From: Chthonomonadales bacterium
GTDB taxonomy: Bacteria > Armatimonadota > Chthonomonadetes > Chthonomonadales > CAJBBX01
Reading direction: 5' to 3'
NCBI GenBank assembly: GCA_027459625.1
Contig: DAIDHP010000010.1
Location: 30,088-94,087 of the forward strand
Length of the DNA stretch: 64,000 nucleotides
Under the pieces are notes generated by a model. The model ran no database searches. It was not told the DNA's origin and was given only the letters and a program-made list of their open reading frames with translations. Of this stretch, positions 1 to 9,110 are shown piece by piece. The number at the start of each line of letters is the position of its first letter. The first letter of the stretch is position 1. The position numbers were made by a program, and so were the translations under genes.

Positions 1-1
1 C

Positions 2-1990
2 GGCTTTATCCTCGATTTCGAAAACAGCACGAACGCCGCCGGGGTGTGCCCCCTCTCCACCCTGCGCCTTATCTGCGGGTTTGGTGACGGTAATAACAAC
101 TACTTCATGGCTCTCACCCCCAAATGGTCCTATTCCACAACCTACATGGCGTTGATGAAAGCGGGTCCGAATGGGGAATCCATCCGGCTCTTGAACGATC
201 AGGGAGATGTTGTAGCTGAGCAGGAGCAAGCGGGAAAACTCACGCCCTGCACGGGGCCGTTGCTCGTCTCGGACACTCCCAGTTGGGCGCAAGCCCCAGC
301 CGAGTATCATTTTGTCCAGACCAGCCTGAAGGTCACCTCATCCTCCGGCCAAACGCTCATCTGCAAGTTCGCATCTTCGCACCTCTCGCCCGTGCTATGG
401 CTCTTCGCACCGCCCCCATCCCAAAGTTATTCATGGGTGACGCATCCCGGCGATACCGTGACTATCGAGGCTGATTTTCGAATCGTGCAAAATCCCAGTT
501 TGCGGGCCGTCGCACCGGTGATAGACAAATACGGCCAGGTGATCCAATCCAACTGGCCGGAGAAGATTAAATCGGACGCACAGCTCAAAGAGGCTGTATC
601 GAGAGAGCGTTCCGTACTGCGTAAATGGGGACGAGACAAGGACGAGGACGCTTATGGCGGCTGGCTTAAGGCGGGATGGAGGGAGAAACCAACAGGTTTT
701 TATCGTGTTGTGAAACATAATGACAAATGGTGGCTCATCACGCCATTGGGTAACCCTTGCTTTTACACCGGTATCTGCAGTGCACCATCCACCACTTGGG
801 AGACGACACCCATTACGGGCAGGAGGTACCTTTTCGCCGACTTGCCGCCCAAAACAGGGAGGTTCGCAGCGGCTTGGTCGAAAAATCAGTGGGGAATATC
901 GGACGGAACGGATTATTGCGCTTTTCAAACTGCGAACCTCATCAGGGAATATGCGAGCAAATGGCAGCAGGCATCCATCAACCTGCTCGTGAAGCGAATT
1001 CAGGCATGGCGATTATGCGGGTTGGGAAAATGGTGCGGTCCGACGCAACATCTCCCCTATTCGCCGGTACTCTATCGATGGGACGTACCGAGTTTGGCGG
1101 GGCATCCCGATATCTTCGATCCGAGCGTACAGGCGAAATTCCGTGCATCCTTGGAGAAACAGATACTCCCGGAGAGGAACAACCCGTGCGTCGTGGGATG
1201 GTCGTTAGGCAACGAGTACGACGAGATCATCCAACCCTCGGAAATTCAATCCATCCTTAAGATGCCCGCCACCGTACCCGCGAAAAAAGCTCTGGTGGAT
1301 TACGATATCGATACCCTGCATCACGGGGATGTGAGCCAAGCGGCGGAAGGGTTGGGGGTTCAGGAAGCCACGACTCGTGAGGTACTGGAATCCGCCGCAT
1401 GTAACCCGAACGCCAAGGATTTGGAGGCGTTACGCGAGTTTTACGCCGATCGCTATTACGGCTTCATTTACAAAACGATCAAGTCCATCGACCCCAATCA
1501 TCTCTATCTCGGCTTTTGGATCGTACCTGGCTGGTGGGTGAACGCCACAGATTGGTCCCTCATCGCCAAGCATTGCGACGTGATCGGATTCGACCGCTAC
1601 GCCAACGTTTTCGCCGATTCCATGATTCAAGGGCTTTTCAAAAGCGCGGGCAAGCCCGTCCTATGCGGTGAGTTTTCGTTTCCTCCAACGTACAATGGTG
1701 CGAGGGGTTTCGGAGTTTATCCCACGAACGCGGTGGATGATCGGGACAGCGGTGCGAAATACGTTCAATGGATTAGGGATGCCGCAAACAATCCATACTG
1801 CATCGGATGCTACTGGTTCGAGTATCGCGACGAGCCTGTCACCGGCAGGGGACCTGGACACGGTCCGGATTTAATATACGGGGAGCATTACGCATTCGGA
1901 TATGTGGATGTCACGGATCAGCCTCGGTACGCCCTCATCGAACAGGCGCGTCAAATCAACGCGGAAGCTAGCGCGATACGGAACAGATAA
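2..1990 (+). CDS. Agarase-like glycoside hydrolase (5' partial)
   Basis: The reading frame is open from base 2, so the N-terminus lies outside the window; at least 662 codons are visible. The middle carries the pattern of GH50/agarase-like TIM-barrel enzymes: a KWWLITPLGNPCFYTGI stretch followed by TPITGRRYLFADLP. The likely acid/base glutamate is in GWSLGNEYDE (codon at 1214-1216) and the likely nucleophile in PVLCGEFSF (codon at 1670-1672), as expected for clan GH-A retaining enzymes. An N-terminal beta-sandwich-like part precedes the barrel. Substrate cannot be told from sequence: agarose-type galactans, or another beta-galactoside, are possible. It converges on the GH44 gene, with a shared hairpin between them. 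Confidence 0.75.
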   Translation, partial: GFILDFENSTNAAGVCPLSTLRLICGFGDGNNNYFMALTPKWSYSTTYMALMKAGPNGESIRLLNDQGDVVAEQEQAGKLTPCTGPLLVSDTPSWAQAPAEYHFVQTSLKVTSSSGQTLICKFASSHLSPVLWLFAPPPSQSYSWVTHPGDTVTIEADFRIVQNPSLRAVAPVIDKYGQVIQSNWPEKIKSDAQLKEAVSRERSVLRKWGRDKDEDAYGGWLKAGWREKPTGFYRVVKHNDKWWLITPLGNPCFYTGICSAPSTTWETTPITGRRYLFADLPPKTGRFAAAWSKNQWGISDGTDYCAFQTANLIREYASKWQQASINLLVKRIQAWRLCGLGKWCGPTQHLPYSPVLYRWDVPSLAGHPDIFDPSVQAKFRASLEKQILPERNNPCVVGWSLGNEYDEIIQPSEIQSILKMPATVPAKKALVDYDIDTLHHGDVSQAAEGLGVQEATTREVLESAACNPNAKDLEALREFYADRYYGFIYKTIKSIDPNHLYLGFWIVPGWWVNATDWSLIAKHCDVIGFDRYANVFADSMIQGLFKSAGKPVLCGEFSFPPTYNGARGFGVYPTNAVDDRDSGAKYVQWIRDAANNPYCIGCYWFEYRDEPVTGRGPGHGPDLIYGEHYAFGYVDVTDQPRYALIEQARQINAEASAIRNR

Positions 1991-1995
1991 AACAG

Positions 1996-2017
1996 GGGGG
2001 AGTGCGGCTCCTCCCCC
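1996..2017. terminator. Bidirectional hairpin between convergent genes
   Basis: Perfect 7-bp stem GGGGGAG (1996-2002) and CTCCCCC (2011-2017) with an 8-nt loop, then TCATGTTTT on the + strand. It sits in the 42-bp gap between the convergent agarase-like and GH44 genes, so it may end both transcripts. Confidence 0.6.
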
Positions 2018-2032
2018 TCATGTTTTCCCATC

Positions 2033-3730
2033 CTATCCACCCGCCGGGTTCAAGATCAGTAGTGTGATGGATTGTTCGGGCAGAGTAAGAGATACGGTGT
2101 TTCGTTTAACCCCGACATTCGCCAGTTTTTCGATATGATTTGCGACTGTGAGCTGATATACCTCGGCGGACGGCTTGGCTTGATATCCAGCCACATTGAG
2201 CGTCACGGGCTGGGACAACCCCGGTTGCTTGTTCAAGATCATTATTTTCAACTGATTGGTTCGACCATCCTCCGACGCGAATGCCGCACATGTGTCGGGA
2301 TCGGGTGTTTGGCAAGCCACGGAGATATCGCCGAAAACGCCGTCCTTGCCATTGTAGTTGCGATACATCCTGATGGCGTTGAATGCGGGAGAATCGGTCT
2401 TCGGGCACGTCCACCGATTCGCCAGATACAACCCCTCCCGACCGAATATTCCAAGAACATCCGCCTCGGCTATTGCACCACTGATGTTATCCTCCGCGCC
2501 CCAACTGTATTCGGTGATACCGATTTTCGTTCCCGGGAAATAGGTTTTCACCCATTTTTTCAACAAGGGAATCAAGTCTATCGTTTTGCGTATCCACGAT
2601 TCATCCACGTATTTAGGATCCCAAAGCGCACGAGTGCTGCGGTTCCGGAGTAGAACGGTTGCGGGATCAGCGTTTTTGGAGGAGACTCCGTTCTCTTGCG
2701 GGTAGTAGTGAACCGTGAGTACATCCAAATATCTCTTGCCGGTGCGTTTTTGCACGGCGGCGAATTGTTGCAATATCCACGGAATAAGCTCCATCCCGCC
2801 GTGCGCCGACTGATCGGGGTAGGGCTTTTGATAATGGTGCTTTCCGGCCCATTCATTGTCATAACCGGAATTGAAATACTCCGGCCATCCCCATGCCTCC
2901 GTGCCGCACACCATGGCTGTGGGGTCCACGGATTTGATCATCTCGGCGGTTTTTAATTCCCTGGAAAACAGGTCATCCATCTTCAATCCTGAGGGGAAAA
3001 CATCACGGTGGGTGGATTGCCACAACCCCGTTTCGTTATCCAGCAGATAATAGGAGATTCCGCCGTTTTTCGCCGAGCCGAATGCGCCGACGAGATGATT
3101 CACCCACCTCTTCTCGAAATCCACGGTGACCGGCATTTGAGCGTCATTCGGATCGTTGCCTGTGATCGGCTGACCGTTCGGCTTGAAACCGTTGCCCATG
3201 TCAGGATGATACTGCTCTGTTCTTTGTTGAGCGCCGTATTTTTTCACGGAAAAGGACCAGAGCGGTGAACGGTTCGGACCCAGCTTCGCCGCCCATCCGA
3301 TCATCGGAATGGTGACCATGCTCCTGACGCCGTCGGTGGTTTTCGCGGCCATGTTTCCCCGCACCCATGCGTCCACACTGCCGCTTGGAGTGTTCGAATT
3401 TCCGTCGGGATGGCTCATGAAATACCAATCGTTTCCCGAATTCGTGGCGTCCTCCTCCCAATTATAACAGGTTGTGGCGTTGCCCCCGTTTCGGTTAAGC
3501 GTGATATTCAGGAGCGTCGCCTGTTCGGAATTTGCGAAGTTCACTCCGTATATCAATGGGGAGATGGGGTGTCTATCTTTCTGAACTTCCACCCGAATAT
3601 CCACCGTTGACGCCATGGCGTGTATGCCCAAGCATAACGTCAACGAGAGAATAAGGAGATACCGAAAGCGCCAAGGGGAAGTCAGAGACATCCTCAGCGC
3701 TCTCATGGCGTCTTTTATTTTTAATTCCAT
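2033..3730 (-). CDS. GH44 endoglucanase/xyloglucanase, secreted
   Basis: 565 aa. An N-terminal signal peptide (hydrophobic run LLILSLTLCLGIHAMA) follows a basic stretch. The mature protein opens with the GH44 signature ISPLIYGVNFA, then RNGGNATTCYNWEEDATNSGNDW. The predicted acid/base is E233 in LLDNE and the nucleophile E407 in GITEYSWG, followed by the GH44-typical AEADVLGIFGREG. A C-terminal beta-sandwich closes the barrel. GH44 enzymes cleave beta-1,4-glucans and are often most active on xyloglucan. The start has GGAG 8 nt upstream. The gene follows the LacI regulator by 37 bp on the same strand, so the two probably form an operon. With the alpha-xylosidase at 6423-8735 it suggests a xyloglucan-degrading locus (inference). 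Confidence 0.9.
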   Translation of the reverse strand: MELKIKDAMRALRMSLTSPWRFRYLLILSLTLCLGIHAMASTVDIRVEVQKDRHPISPLIYGVNFANSEQATLLNITLNRNGGNATTCYNWEEDATNSGNDWYFMSHPDGNSNTPSGSVDAWVRGNMAAKTTDGVRSMVTIPMIGWAAKLGPNRSPLWSFSVKKYGAQQRTEQYHPDMGNGFKPNGQPITGNDPNDAQMPVTVDFEKRWVNHLVGAFGSAKNGGISYYLLDNETGLWQSTHRDVFPSGLKMDDLFSRELKTAEMIKSVDPTAMVCGTEAWGWPEYFNSGYDNEWAGKHHYQKPYPDQSAHGGMELIPWILQQFAAVQKRTGKRYLDVLTVHYYPQENGVSSKNADPATVLLRNRSTRALWDPKYVDESWIRKTIDLIPLLKKWVKTYFPGTKIGITEYSWGAEDNISGAIAEADVLGIFGREGLYLANRWTCPKTDSPAFNAIRMYRNYNGKDGVFGDISVACQTPDPDTCAAFASEDGRTNQLKIMILNKQPGLSQPVTLNVAGYQAKPSAEVYQLTVANHIEKLANVGVKRNTVSLTLPEQSITLLILNPAGG

Positions 3731-3767
3731 TGCACAGCTCCATGATTTATTTTAAGTCTTGGCGTAT

Positions 3768-4874
3768 CTAAGCGATCAGCGAGGTTTCCCTTGGTGCGCG
3801 CACCGATTTCCGGATGATGATTTCATGAGGAAGCCGTTCGAGTATCAGACGCCCGTCCGTCTCATCTCCGTTATTGGACATCACTGGATGATTTTCCGTC
3901 TGAGAGGGTTCCATCTCCACATGGCTAAGCAAAATCTCCACCGCGCGTTTCGCCATTAGCCTGAAGGGTTGTCTCACGGTGGTGAGGGAGGGGTTGGTGA
4001 TCTGGGCGAGATGGGTGTCATCAAAGCCGGTTACCGATATATCCTCCGGAACGCGTATGCCGCGATCATTCAAAACCTCAATGCATCCGTAAGCGATGGC
4101 GTCACTATCACATAAAATCGCCGTGGGAAGGGGTCTGTTTTTCAATCTTTGCAACAGACAGAGCGTGCATTCCCTGCCGCGTTCGATGGAGTAATCCCCC
4201 AACACCGTCAAATCCTCATCCCATTTCACTTCATTCCCCTGTAAAGCCCGAAGGTAGCCGGATTGTCGTTCTCGTGAGCATGTCATATTCATGCTGCCCG
4301 TGATGTGAGCGATGCATTTGTGCCCGTAGTTCAGCAGGAGTTTGGTCATATCATATGATCCGTTTTCGTTATCCACATCCAGACTCGGTACGTTAGGCAA
4401 TCCGGAGTTGTTGTGGATGAATACAAAGGGAGTGTGGTGGGGGATTTGACGAACGAAGGATTGGCGCATGTGCGGCCCTATGAGAATCATGCCGTCGATT
4501 CTTCCATCGCACGCTTGGAGTATCTTGGGTTCGTCAAGCACCCAGTCCGAAATGGAGAATATTGTGGTGTTCTGTTGATATTGCGCCGCAGTCTCCAGGA
4601 TTCCGTTCAAAACCTCCATGAAATAGTGGTTGAAGTCCCCCGCATGGATGATAAACGACACGCCAATGGTGTTCATTCTTCTGCGGGAGAGCCCTCTCGC
4701 TACGGCGTTAGGTCTGTATTGCATTCTTTTCGCAGCTTCGAGAATACGATCTCTTGTGGCTTCGGAGACACGGGTGGAGGATGTCGCATTGTTTAGAACC
4801 ACCGATGCGACCATCGCAGAGACTCCCGCCTCCTTGGCTACGTCCGATAAGGTTGTTGCGCTTCTTCTTCTCAT
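3768..4874 (-). CDS. LacI-family transcriptional regulator
   Basis: 368 aa from the ATG at 4874, which has AGGA at good spacing; an in-frame ATG 12 nt upstream lacks a ribosome site. The N-terminus holds the LacI helix-turn-helix (TTLSDVAKEAGVSAMVASVVLNN) and hinge (RPNAVARGLSRRRMNTIGV). The rest is a periplasmic-binding-protein-like sensor, including the family motif PEDISVTGFDDTHLAQITNPSLTTVRQP. It most likely senses a sugar and represses neighbouring carbohydrate genes, the GH44 gene directly downstream being the first candidate. The C-terminal tail has an insertion (about residues 325-345, rich in N, E, T) before the usual RLILERLPHEIIIRKS ending. Whether it binds the operators before the alpha-xylosidase gene is unknown. 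Confidence 0.92.
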   Translation of the reverse strand: MRRRSATTLSDVAKEAGVSAMVASVVLNNATSSTRVSEATRDRILEAAKRMQYRPNAVARGLSRRRMNTIGVSFIIHAGDFNHYFMEVLNGILETAAQYQQNTTIFSISDWVLDEPKILQACDGRIDGMILIGPHMRQSFVRQIPHHTPFVFIHNNSGLPNVPSLDVDNENGSYDMTKLLLNYGHKCIAHITGSMNMTCSRERQSGYLRALQGNEVKWDEDLTVLGDYSIERGRECTLCLLQRLKNRPLPTAILCDSDAIAYGCIEVLNDRGIRVPEDISVTGFDDTHLAQITNPSLTTVRQPFRLMAKRAVEILLSHVEMEPSQTENHPVMSNNGDETDGRLILERLPHEIIIRKSVRAPRETSLIA

Positions 4875-5229
4875 GATTCCTATCATTTCAAGATAGATTT
4901 AAAGTCATTGTTTTAAGCGTTCAATCGGTGTTCGTAGTGCGGTTCAACGCTTCAAGGCATAAATATTATAGCCCGAGGCGATAACCGCATTCGGTTATCT
5001 GCAGCCATTGAACGGCGTAAAGGGATGAAAGGGGATAGCGATTATCCAACAATATCGCTCGCTATCCCCGAGCCCATTGTGCCAAATAGTCATAGCGTCA
5101 CCTGAATTACCGCCTGAATGGCATTTTCGAAGGCATGCAATATACGAACTCTTTGCCAACGATACGGCGAATTTCACTGTGTCCATCAGGTGCTTTAATG
5201 ACCGATTCTTTCCGTCATCCCTCGCTGCT
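4875..5229. other. Intergenic region with inverted repeats
   Basis: No credible gene. It holds a 7-bp inverted pair AAGCGTT (4915-4921) / AACGCTT (4946-4952), centres 31 bp apart, just upstream of the LacI gene and so a possible operator. There is also a perfect 8-bp palindrome arm pair GATAACCG/CGGTTATC (4980-4987/4992-4999), and a 10-bp stem GGGGATAGCG/CGCTATCCCC (5031-5040/5060-5069). The last may end the transcript of the small lipoprotein on the minus strand. A weak minus-strand promoter (TTGAAC, 16 nt, TTAAAT) overlaps the first repeat. Confidence 0.5.
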
Positions 5230-5448
5230 TCAGGGACGAACGGCCCCTTGCTGAGGCGGTTTTGCGCTTTGCGCTTTTTGGATTTGCTTCAATGCTTCAG
5301 GCGGGATGTTTTTGGGTCCTTGAAAGCTAGCCTTGTCCTGGGAGGTCATCGGGCCCCCTCCACTGCTGGAGCAACCCGCCAACCCGCCTCCCAGGACCAA
5401 TACCGCCGATAATACCATTAGAGTTGATTTAATAATGTCATTCTTCAT
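5230..5448 (-). CDS. Small lipoprotein downstream of prepilin
   Basis: 72 aa from the ATG at 5448, preceded by AAGGAG; a longer frame upstream has no ribosome site. It has a lipoprotein signal peptide with lipobox LAGCSSSGGG, then a short proline- and lysine-rich tail (PPEALKQIQKAQSAKPPQQ). It starts 19 nt after the prepilin stop and is surely cotranscribed with it. Such tiny glycine-rich lipoproteins after DUF1559-type prepilins recur in this group of bacteria (recollection, not checked). Function unknown; a role in export or anchoring of the pilin-like protein is a guess. Confidence 0.75.
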   Translation of the reverse strand: MKNDIIKSTLMVLSAVLVLGGGLAGCSSSGGGPMTSQDKASFQGPKNIPPEALKQIQKAQSAKPPQQGAVRP

Positions 5449-5467
5449 TGGATATTTCTCCTTGATA

Positions 5468-6307
5468 TTATTGTCTCGTTCCATCCCACATGTTGTTCTG
5501 AGGCTGGTTTACAGGGTCCGGATTGGTGGCGGATGGTTTCATCGCCTTGGCGTGTCCGTCTATGAATAGAAAGTTCGCCATGCCGTTATGCGTGGCGGTG
5601 ACGCTGCCGTCAGGTCCGTTTGGCCAGGCTGCCGCAGGGAATTTCGCATCCGGAGTTTGAATCGGACCCCACCATTGAAGCGTGCTGGAAAAAACACCCA
5701 GAGGCCCGTAATTCGATGTGTTGCCCCATGTCCAACCGGAATTCGCCTGATCATATGTCAAGCATTGGTCATTGTGTTTTTCGGACATCAAAATGGTGTC
5801 GCTGGGCTGCAACATCGCCGCCATAGTTTGAAAACTGTGATAGAGCCATCCGCTTTGACTTCCGCCTATTCCCATCGGTCCGAGAAGCGGGAATCCGCTG
5901 TTCCAGTTGGGTGAGCAACACCAGTTCGAGCTATAATAACCGTTCACGGCGTAGGAGATTCCCCAACCCTCCCACGCGTTCCCGCCTGTCATCGGCCCGC
6001 TGCCGGCATCATCGGGACACTCATAAACGCCCAGCGATTTGACATAGGGCATGATTTTCTGACACCAAAGATCATTGCCCGTCCAGACCGTTGAACTGAA
6101 TCCCTCGGGGAACGACTCGTCGTAATCCTGAGTGTATTGCATGATTGCTAGCCCCAATTGATTGAGATTCGACAGGCAGGAGATTTGCCTCGCTTTTTCC
6201 CTCGCTTGTGCGAAAACTGGAAACAGAATGGCCGCTAAAATTGCTATAATTGCAATCACAACGAGCAATTCTATCAATGTAAAACCGTTCACAACCCTGC
6301 GTTTCAT
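5468..6307 (-). CDS. DUF1559-type prepilin-like protein
   Basis: 279 aa from the ATG at 6307 (AAGGA 10 nt upstream; an in-frame ATG 27 nt earlier is less likely). The N-terminus is a type IV pilin/pseudopilin leader: basic residues, cleavage site G/FTLIE, then a hydrophobic helix ending in [26 protein letters not shown]. The C-terminus has the H-x-G motif of the DUF1559/SBP_bac_10-like family ([19 protein letters not shown]). It is expected to be processed by a prepilin peptidase and to sit in the inner membrane or on the surface. Paralogues of this kind are very numerous in Armatimonadota and Planctomycetota and their role is not settled. It lies 116 bp after the alpha-xylosidase gene on the same strand. 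Confidence 0.9.
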   Translation of the reverse strand: MKRRVVNGFTLIELLVVIAIIAILAAILFPVFAQAREKARQISCLSNLNQLGLAIMQYTQDYDESFPEGFSSTVWTGNDLWCQKIMPYVKSLGVYECPDDAGSGPMTGGNAWEGWGISYAVNGYYSSNWCCSPNWNSGFPLLGPMGIGGSQSGWLYHSFQTMAAMLQPSDTILMSEKHNDQCLTYDQANSGWTWGNTSNYGPLGVFSSTLQWWGPIQTPDAKFPAAAWPNGPDGSVTATHNGMANFLFIDGHAKAMKPSATNPDPVNQPQNNMWDGTRQ

Positions 6308-6363
6308 TTTAAGAGTTCCTTTCTTTGTAGTCATAGAAAAAGGTCTTTTTAGAACATGAAAAG

Positions 6364-6385
6364 TAGAAATTCGATTTAATTTCTA
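6364..6385. repeat. Inverted repeat between yicI and prepilin genes
   Basis: Perfect 8-bp arms TAGAAATT (6364-6371) and AATTTCTA (6378-6385) with a 6-nt loop, in the gap after the alpha-xylosidase gene. It is AT-rich and lacks a clear U-tract, so it may be an operator or RNA-processing site rather than a terminator. Confidence 0.4.
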
Positions 6386-6422
6386 ATCGGAGCCTCCTCT
6401 CCTTGGGACGTGAATTATAGTC

Positions 6423-8735
6423 CTAAATCACAAGTGATAAATCATTGCATCCCTCTGTTGGTGTAAGTGTCAAACCATTCAACCCTTGAACAATGGTCCC
6501 GCCATGCGATTCGGAACAGGAACGGATTCCGACCATGAGGACTTTCCATGGATTTTCGCCAGCGCTAATATTCATATGGATGTTTCCCCCATTCCTTTTG
6601 GCGGAGAATTCCAACGGGGAATCGGCTGGAACAAGGCATTTCGCCCCATCGCCATCCTCCAACCGATACACCCTGAACTCCACATCCCGCGTGTAATCGT
6701 AATCCGGTCTGTTGTCGTCGCATCCGATTGGCAGGATGGAGTGTGGTCTCACCCAAAGAGGAAGACTTTTGAATCCGTGTCTCTCTCGTATCCAATGCCC
6801 CCCTTCGCACTCCTCGCCGGTTAGGAAATTGGTCCAAACCCCTTCGGGAAGGTAATAGTCCACATCCCCCTCCTTGGAGAATACCGGCGCTACGAGGAGG
6901 GAATCGCCTAGCATATATTGGCGGTCCAAATAGTCGCAGGTTCGGTCATTGGGAAACTCCATGTACATGGGACGCATTACCGGTACGCCTGTTTCGCTCG
7001 CTTCAATCGCCTTCGCATATAGGTATGGCATCAATCTGCATTTCAGTTTGGTGAAAAATCTCAAAACCTCCACGGATTCCTCATCGAACAACCATGGAAC
7101 CCGATAGGATGAACTGCCGTGCAACCGGCTATGCGAGGAGAGCAATCCGAACGCGATCCATCTTTTGTAAATGTCCGCCTGCGGGGTTCCTTCGAATCCG
7201 CCGATATCGTGGCTCCAGAATCCAAAACCGCACGCACCGAGGGATAAGCCGCCTCTTAGGCTCGTCGCCATTGACTCATAAGTCGAGAAACAATCCCCTC
7301 CCCAGTGCACCGGAAAGCGCTGTCCTCCCACAGTTGCGGAACGTGCGAACAGCACCGCCTCGTTTTTCCCTCGTTTTCGCTCCAACAGATTGAAGACGGT
7401 TTTGTTATACAGATAGCTGTAAAAGTTGTGCATTCGCGATGAATCGGAGCCGTCATTGTAAATGACATCCGTGGGAATGCGCTCGCCGAAGTCCGTTTTG
7501 AACGCATCCACACCCATATCCAAGAGCGCCTCCAGTTTTGAGGCGAACCATTCGCAAGCGCTGGGATTGGTGAAATCCACTATCCCCATCCCGGGCTGCC
7601 ATTGATCGGTCCGCCACACCATTCCGTCCGGTTTTCTTAGCAAATAGCCATTCCTGCGTCCCTCTTCGAAAAGAGAGGATAGCCCGGCGATATAGGGATT
7701 TATCCAAACGCAGATATGCAATCCTTTTTCCTTAAGCCGACGAAGCATCCCTTGAGGATCCGGGAAAACCCGGTTGTCCCACTGAAAATCACACCAGTGG
7801 AACTCCCGCATCCAGAAGCAGTCGAAGTGAAACACATGCAGTGGCAAATCCCGCTTAGCCATCTCATCTATTACATCCGTCACCGTTTTCTCATCGTAGT
7901 TAGTGGTGAATGAGGTGGTGAGCCACAAGCCAAAAGACCATGCAGGGGGCAATGCGGGTTTTCCGGTGAGTTGCGTGTATTTTCGGAGGATATCCTTCGG
8001 AGAGGGCCCGTATATCACGAAATACTCCATCTCCTCGCCGGGCACGCTGAATTGCACTCTCGAAACCTTCTCGGTTGCAACTTCGAAGGATACCTTTCCG
8101 GGATGATTTACGAATACGCCGTATCCGCGATTGGTCATGTAAAACGGGATGTTCTTATATGCCTGTTCGCTCTCCGCGCCTCCATCCCTGTTCCAGATAT
8201 CCACGGATTGTCCGTTTTTGACGAACGAGGTGAATCTCTCCCCCAATCCGTAAACGCACTCCCCAACGCTCAAATTGAGACGTTCCAGCATATAGGAGCC
8301 GTCACCATCCACCACCGCGTATCCCGCATCGTCAGTTCCGCTAAAAGTAAGGATATGTTCATCGCCATCAAACTCGAGTTTCCATGGTTCCTTTTTGTGC
8401 AATCTCGCCGTCAATGCGCCGCTTTTGTATGCGAGCCATTCGGTGGATTCCTCGATGACTCCCGAGAATTCCGGGTTGTCGAAGATGTCGAAGGACGGAG
8501 AGTGCGCGGAGCGCTCATCAAAATGGGAGATATGGACGGAGATGATATCGGGAAGGGGAGCGTGAAACCGTATCCGCAACAGAGGTCCATTCAAGGTGTC
8601 TCCACGATGGCGAATGGCGTTGACAGGCGCGAGCGAGGTCAATTCGCCGTCTCTCACGAATGATTCATAGGCTTGTTTCGGAGAGAAGACGCGGGTTCCT
8701 GGTTGCATCATCCAATTACCATCAGTGAATTTCAT
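6423..8735 (-). CDS. yicI: GH31 alpha-xylosidase (YicI type)
   Basis: 770 aa, full length for YicI (E. coli 772 aa). It opens with MKFTDGNWMMQPGTRVFSPKQAYE, close to the E. coli start, and has no signal peptide, so it is cytoplasmic. The catalytic nucleophile D415 is in AFKTDFGERIPTD and the acid/base D481 in HWGGDCFSTYESMATSLRGGLS. The KTDFGERIP form of the motif is that of alpha-xylosidases rather than alpha-glucosidases. It removes alpha-xylosyl units from isoprimeverose or xyloglucan oligosaccharides, fitting the nearby GH44 enzyme. The promoter is TTGCAT, 17 nt, TATAAT on the minus strand, with operator-like palindromes on both sides, so expression is likely repressed by a LacI-type protein. 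Confidence 0.93.
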   Translation of the reverse strand: MKFTDGNWMMQPGTRVFSPKQAYESFVRDGELTSLAPVNAIRHRGDTLNGPLLRIRFHAPLPDIISVHISHFDERSAHSPSFDIFDNPEFSGVIEESTEWLAYKSGALTARLHKKEPWKLEFDGDEHILTFSGTDDAGYAVVDGDGSYMLERLNLSVGECVYGLGERFTSFVKNGQSVDIWNRDGGAESEQAYKNIPFYMTNRGYGVFVNHPGKVSFEVATEKVSRVQFSVPGEEMEYFVIYGPSPKDILRKYTQLTGKPALPPAWSFGLWLTTSFTTNYDEKTVTDVIDEMAKRDLPLHVFHFDCFWMREFHWCDFQWDNRVFPDPQGMLRRLKEKGLHICVWINPYIAGLSSLFEEGRRNGYLLRKPDGMVWRTDQWQPGMGIVDFTNPSACEWFASKLEALLDMGVDAFKTDFGERIPTDVIYNDGSDSSRMHNFYSYLYNKTVFNLLERKRGKNEAVLFARSATVGGQRFPVHWGGDCFSTYESMATSLRGGLSLGACGFGFWSHDIGGFEGTPQADIYKRWIAFGLLSSHSRLHGSSSYRVPWLFDEESVEVLRFFTKLKCRLMPYLYAKAIEASETGVPVMRPMYMEFPNDRTCDYLDRQYMLGDSLLVAPVFSKEGDVDYYLPEGVWTNFLTGEECEGGHWIRERHGFKSLPLWVRPHSILPIGCDDNRPDYDYTRDVEFRVYRLEDGDGAKCLVPADSPLEFSAKRNGGNIHMNISAGENPWKVLMVGIRSCSESHGGTIVQGLNGLTLTPTEGCNDLSLVI

Positions 8736-8783
8736 AGCTTGAAACGCTCACCCTTTGGCTTGACATGGCGATAACGCATTACA

Positions 8784-8797
8784 ATTTACCGATAAAT
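8784..8797. promoter_or_regulatory. Operator O2 of yicI (imperfect palindrome)
   Basis: ATTTACCGATAAAT, one base pair away from the perfect palindrome at 8857-8870. Its centre lies about 28 bp downstream of the likely transcription start. It has the central CG-type symmetry typical of LacI-family sites. Confidence 0.65.
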
Positions 8798-8825
8798 CAT
8801 AAACCATTTAACACCCTACATCAAT

Positions 8826-8854
8826 ATTATAAGCTATGTAAAATCAAAATGCAA
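8826..8854 (-). promoter_or_regulatory. Sigma-70 promoter of yicI
   Basis: On the minus strand TTGCAT (8849-8854) and TATAAT (8826-8831) are separated by exactly 17 nt. The expected start of transcription is near 8819, leaving an untranslated leader of about 84 nt. Confidence 0.8.
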
Positions 8855-8856
8855 GC

Positions 8857-8870
8857 ATTTACCGGTAAAT
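8857..8870. promoter_or_regulatory. Operator O1 of yicI (perfect palindrome)
   Basis: ATTTACCGGTAAAT is a perfect 14-bp palindrome 2 bp upstream of the -35 box. Its centre is 73 bp from that of the site at 8784-8797, very close to seven helical turns, which suits DNA looping by a tetrameric LacI-type repressor. Confidence 0.7.
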
Positions 8871-9110
8871 CTGATTAAATCGTTCATTTTTTTTATTTGA
8901 TAATAGCTATTGATCTGATTTAATGGGGGCGTCGAAGGCTTTTTCCTCTCAAACACTGAGCCGAATTTCACCGTTATGTCCCATCCTGCGCGCAATTTCC
9001 TTGCTGACGTCAACAACACCGAAGAGTAGCGTTATGTCGTAACCTATCTTGCGGAGTTGATAAAAGATGCGGTAGTCTTCATGATATCTCGATCCAGTCA
9101 GGAGACAGTG
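8871..9110. other. Intergenic region before beta-helix gene
   Basis: AT-rich near 8880-8925, with no strong promoter found for the rightward gene. On the minus strand, reading from about 9110 down to 8960, a frame encodes RYHEDYRIFYQLRKIGYDITLLFGVVDVSKEIARRMG and then stops; this recalls the C-terminal part of RelE/ParE-type toxins but has no start of its own and may be a remnant. Confidence 0.35.

Noticed and set aside
8960..9110. Minus-strand frame with YHEDYRIFYQL...ITLLFGVVD, like the end of a RelE/ParE toxin
   Set aside because: No start codon or antitoxin is visible and it overlaps the signal peptide region of the beta-helix gene; at most a remnant, and similarity is by eye only.
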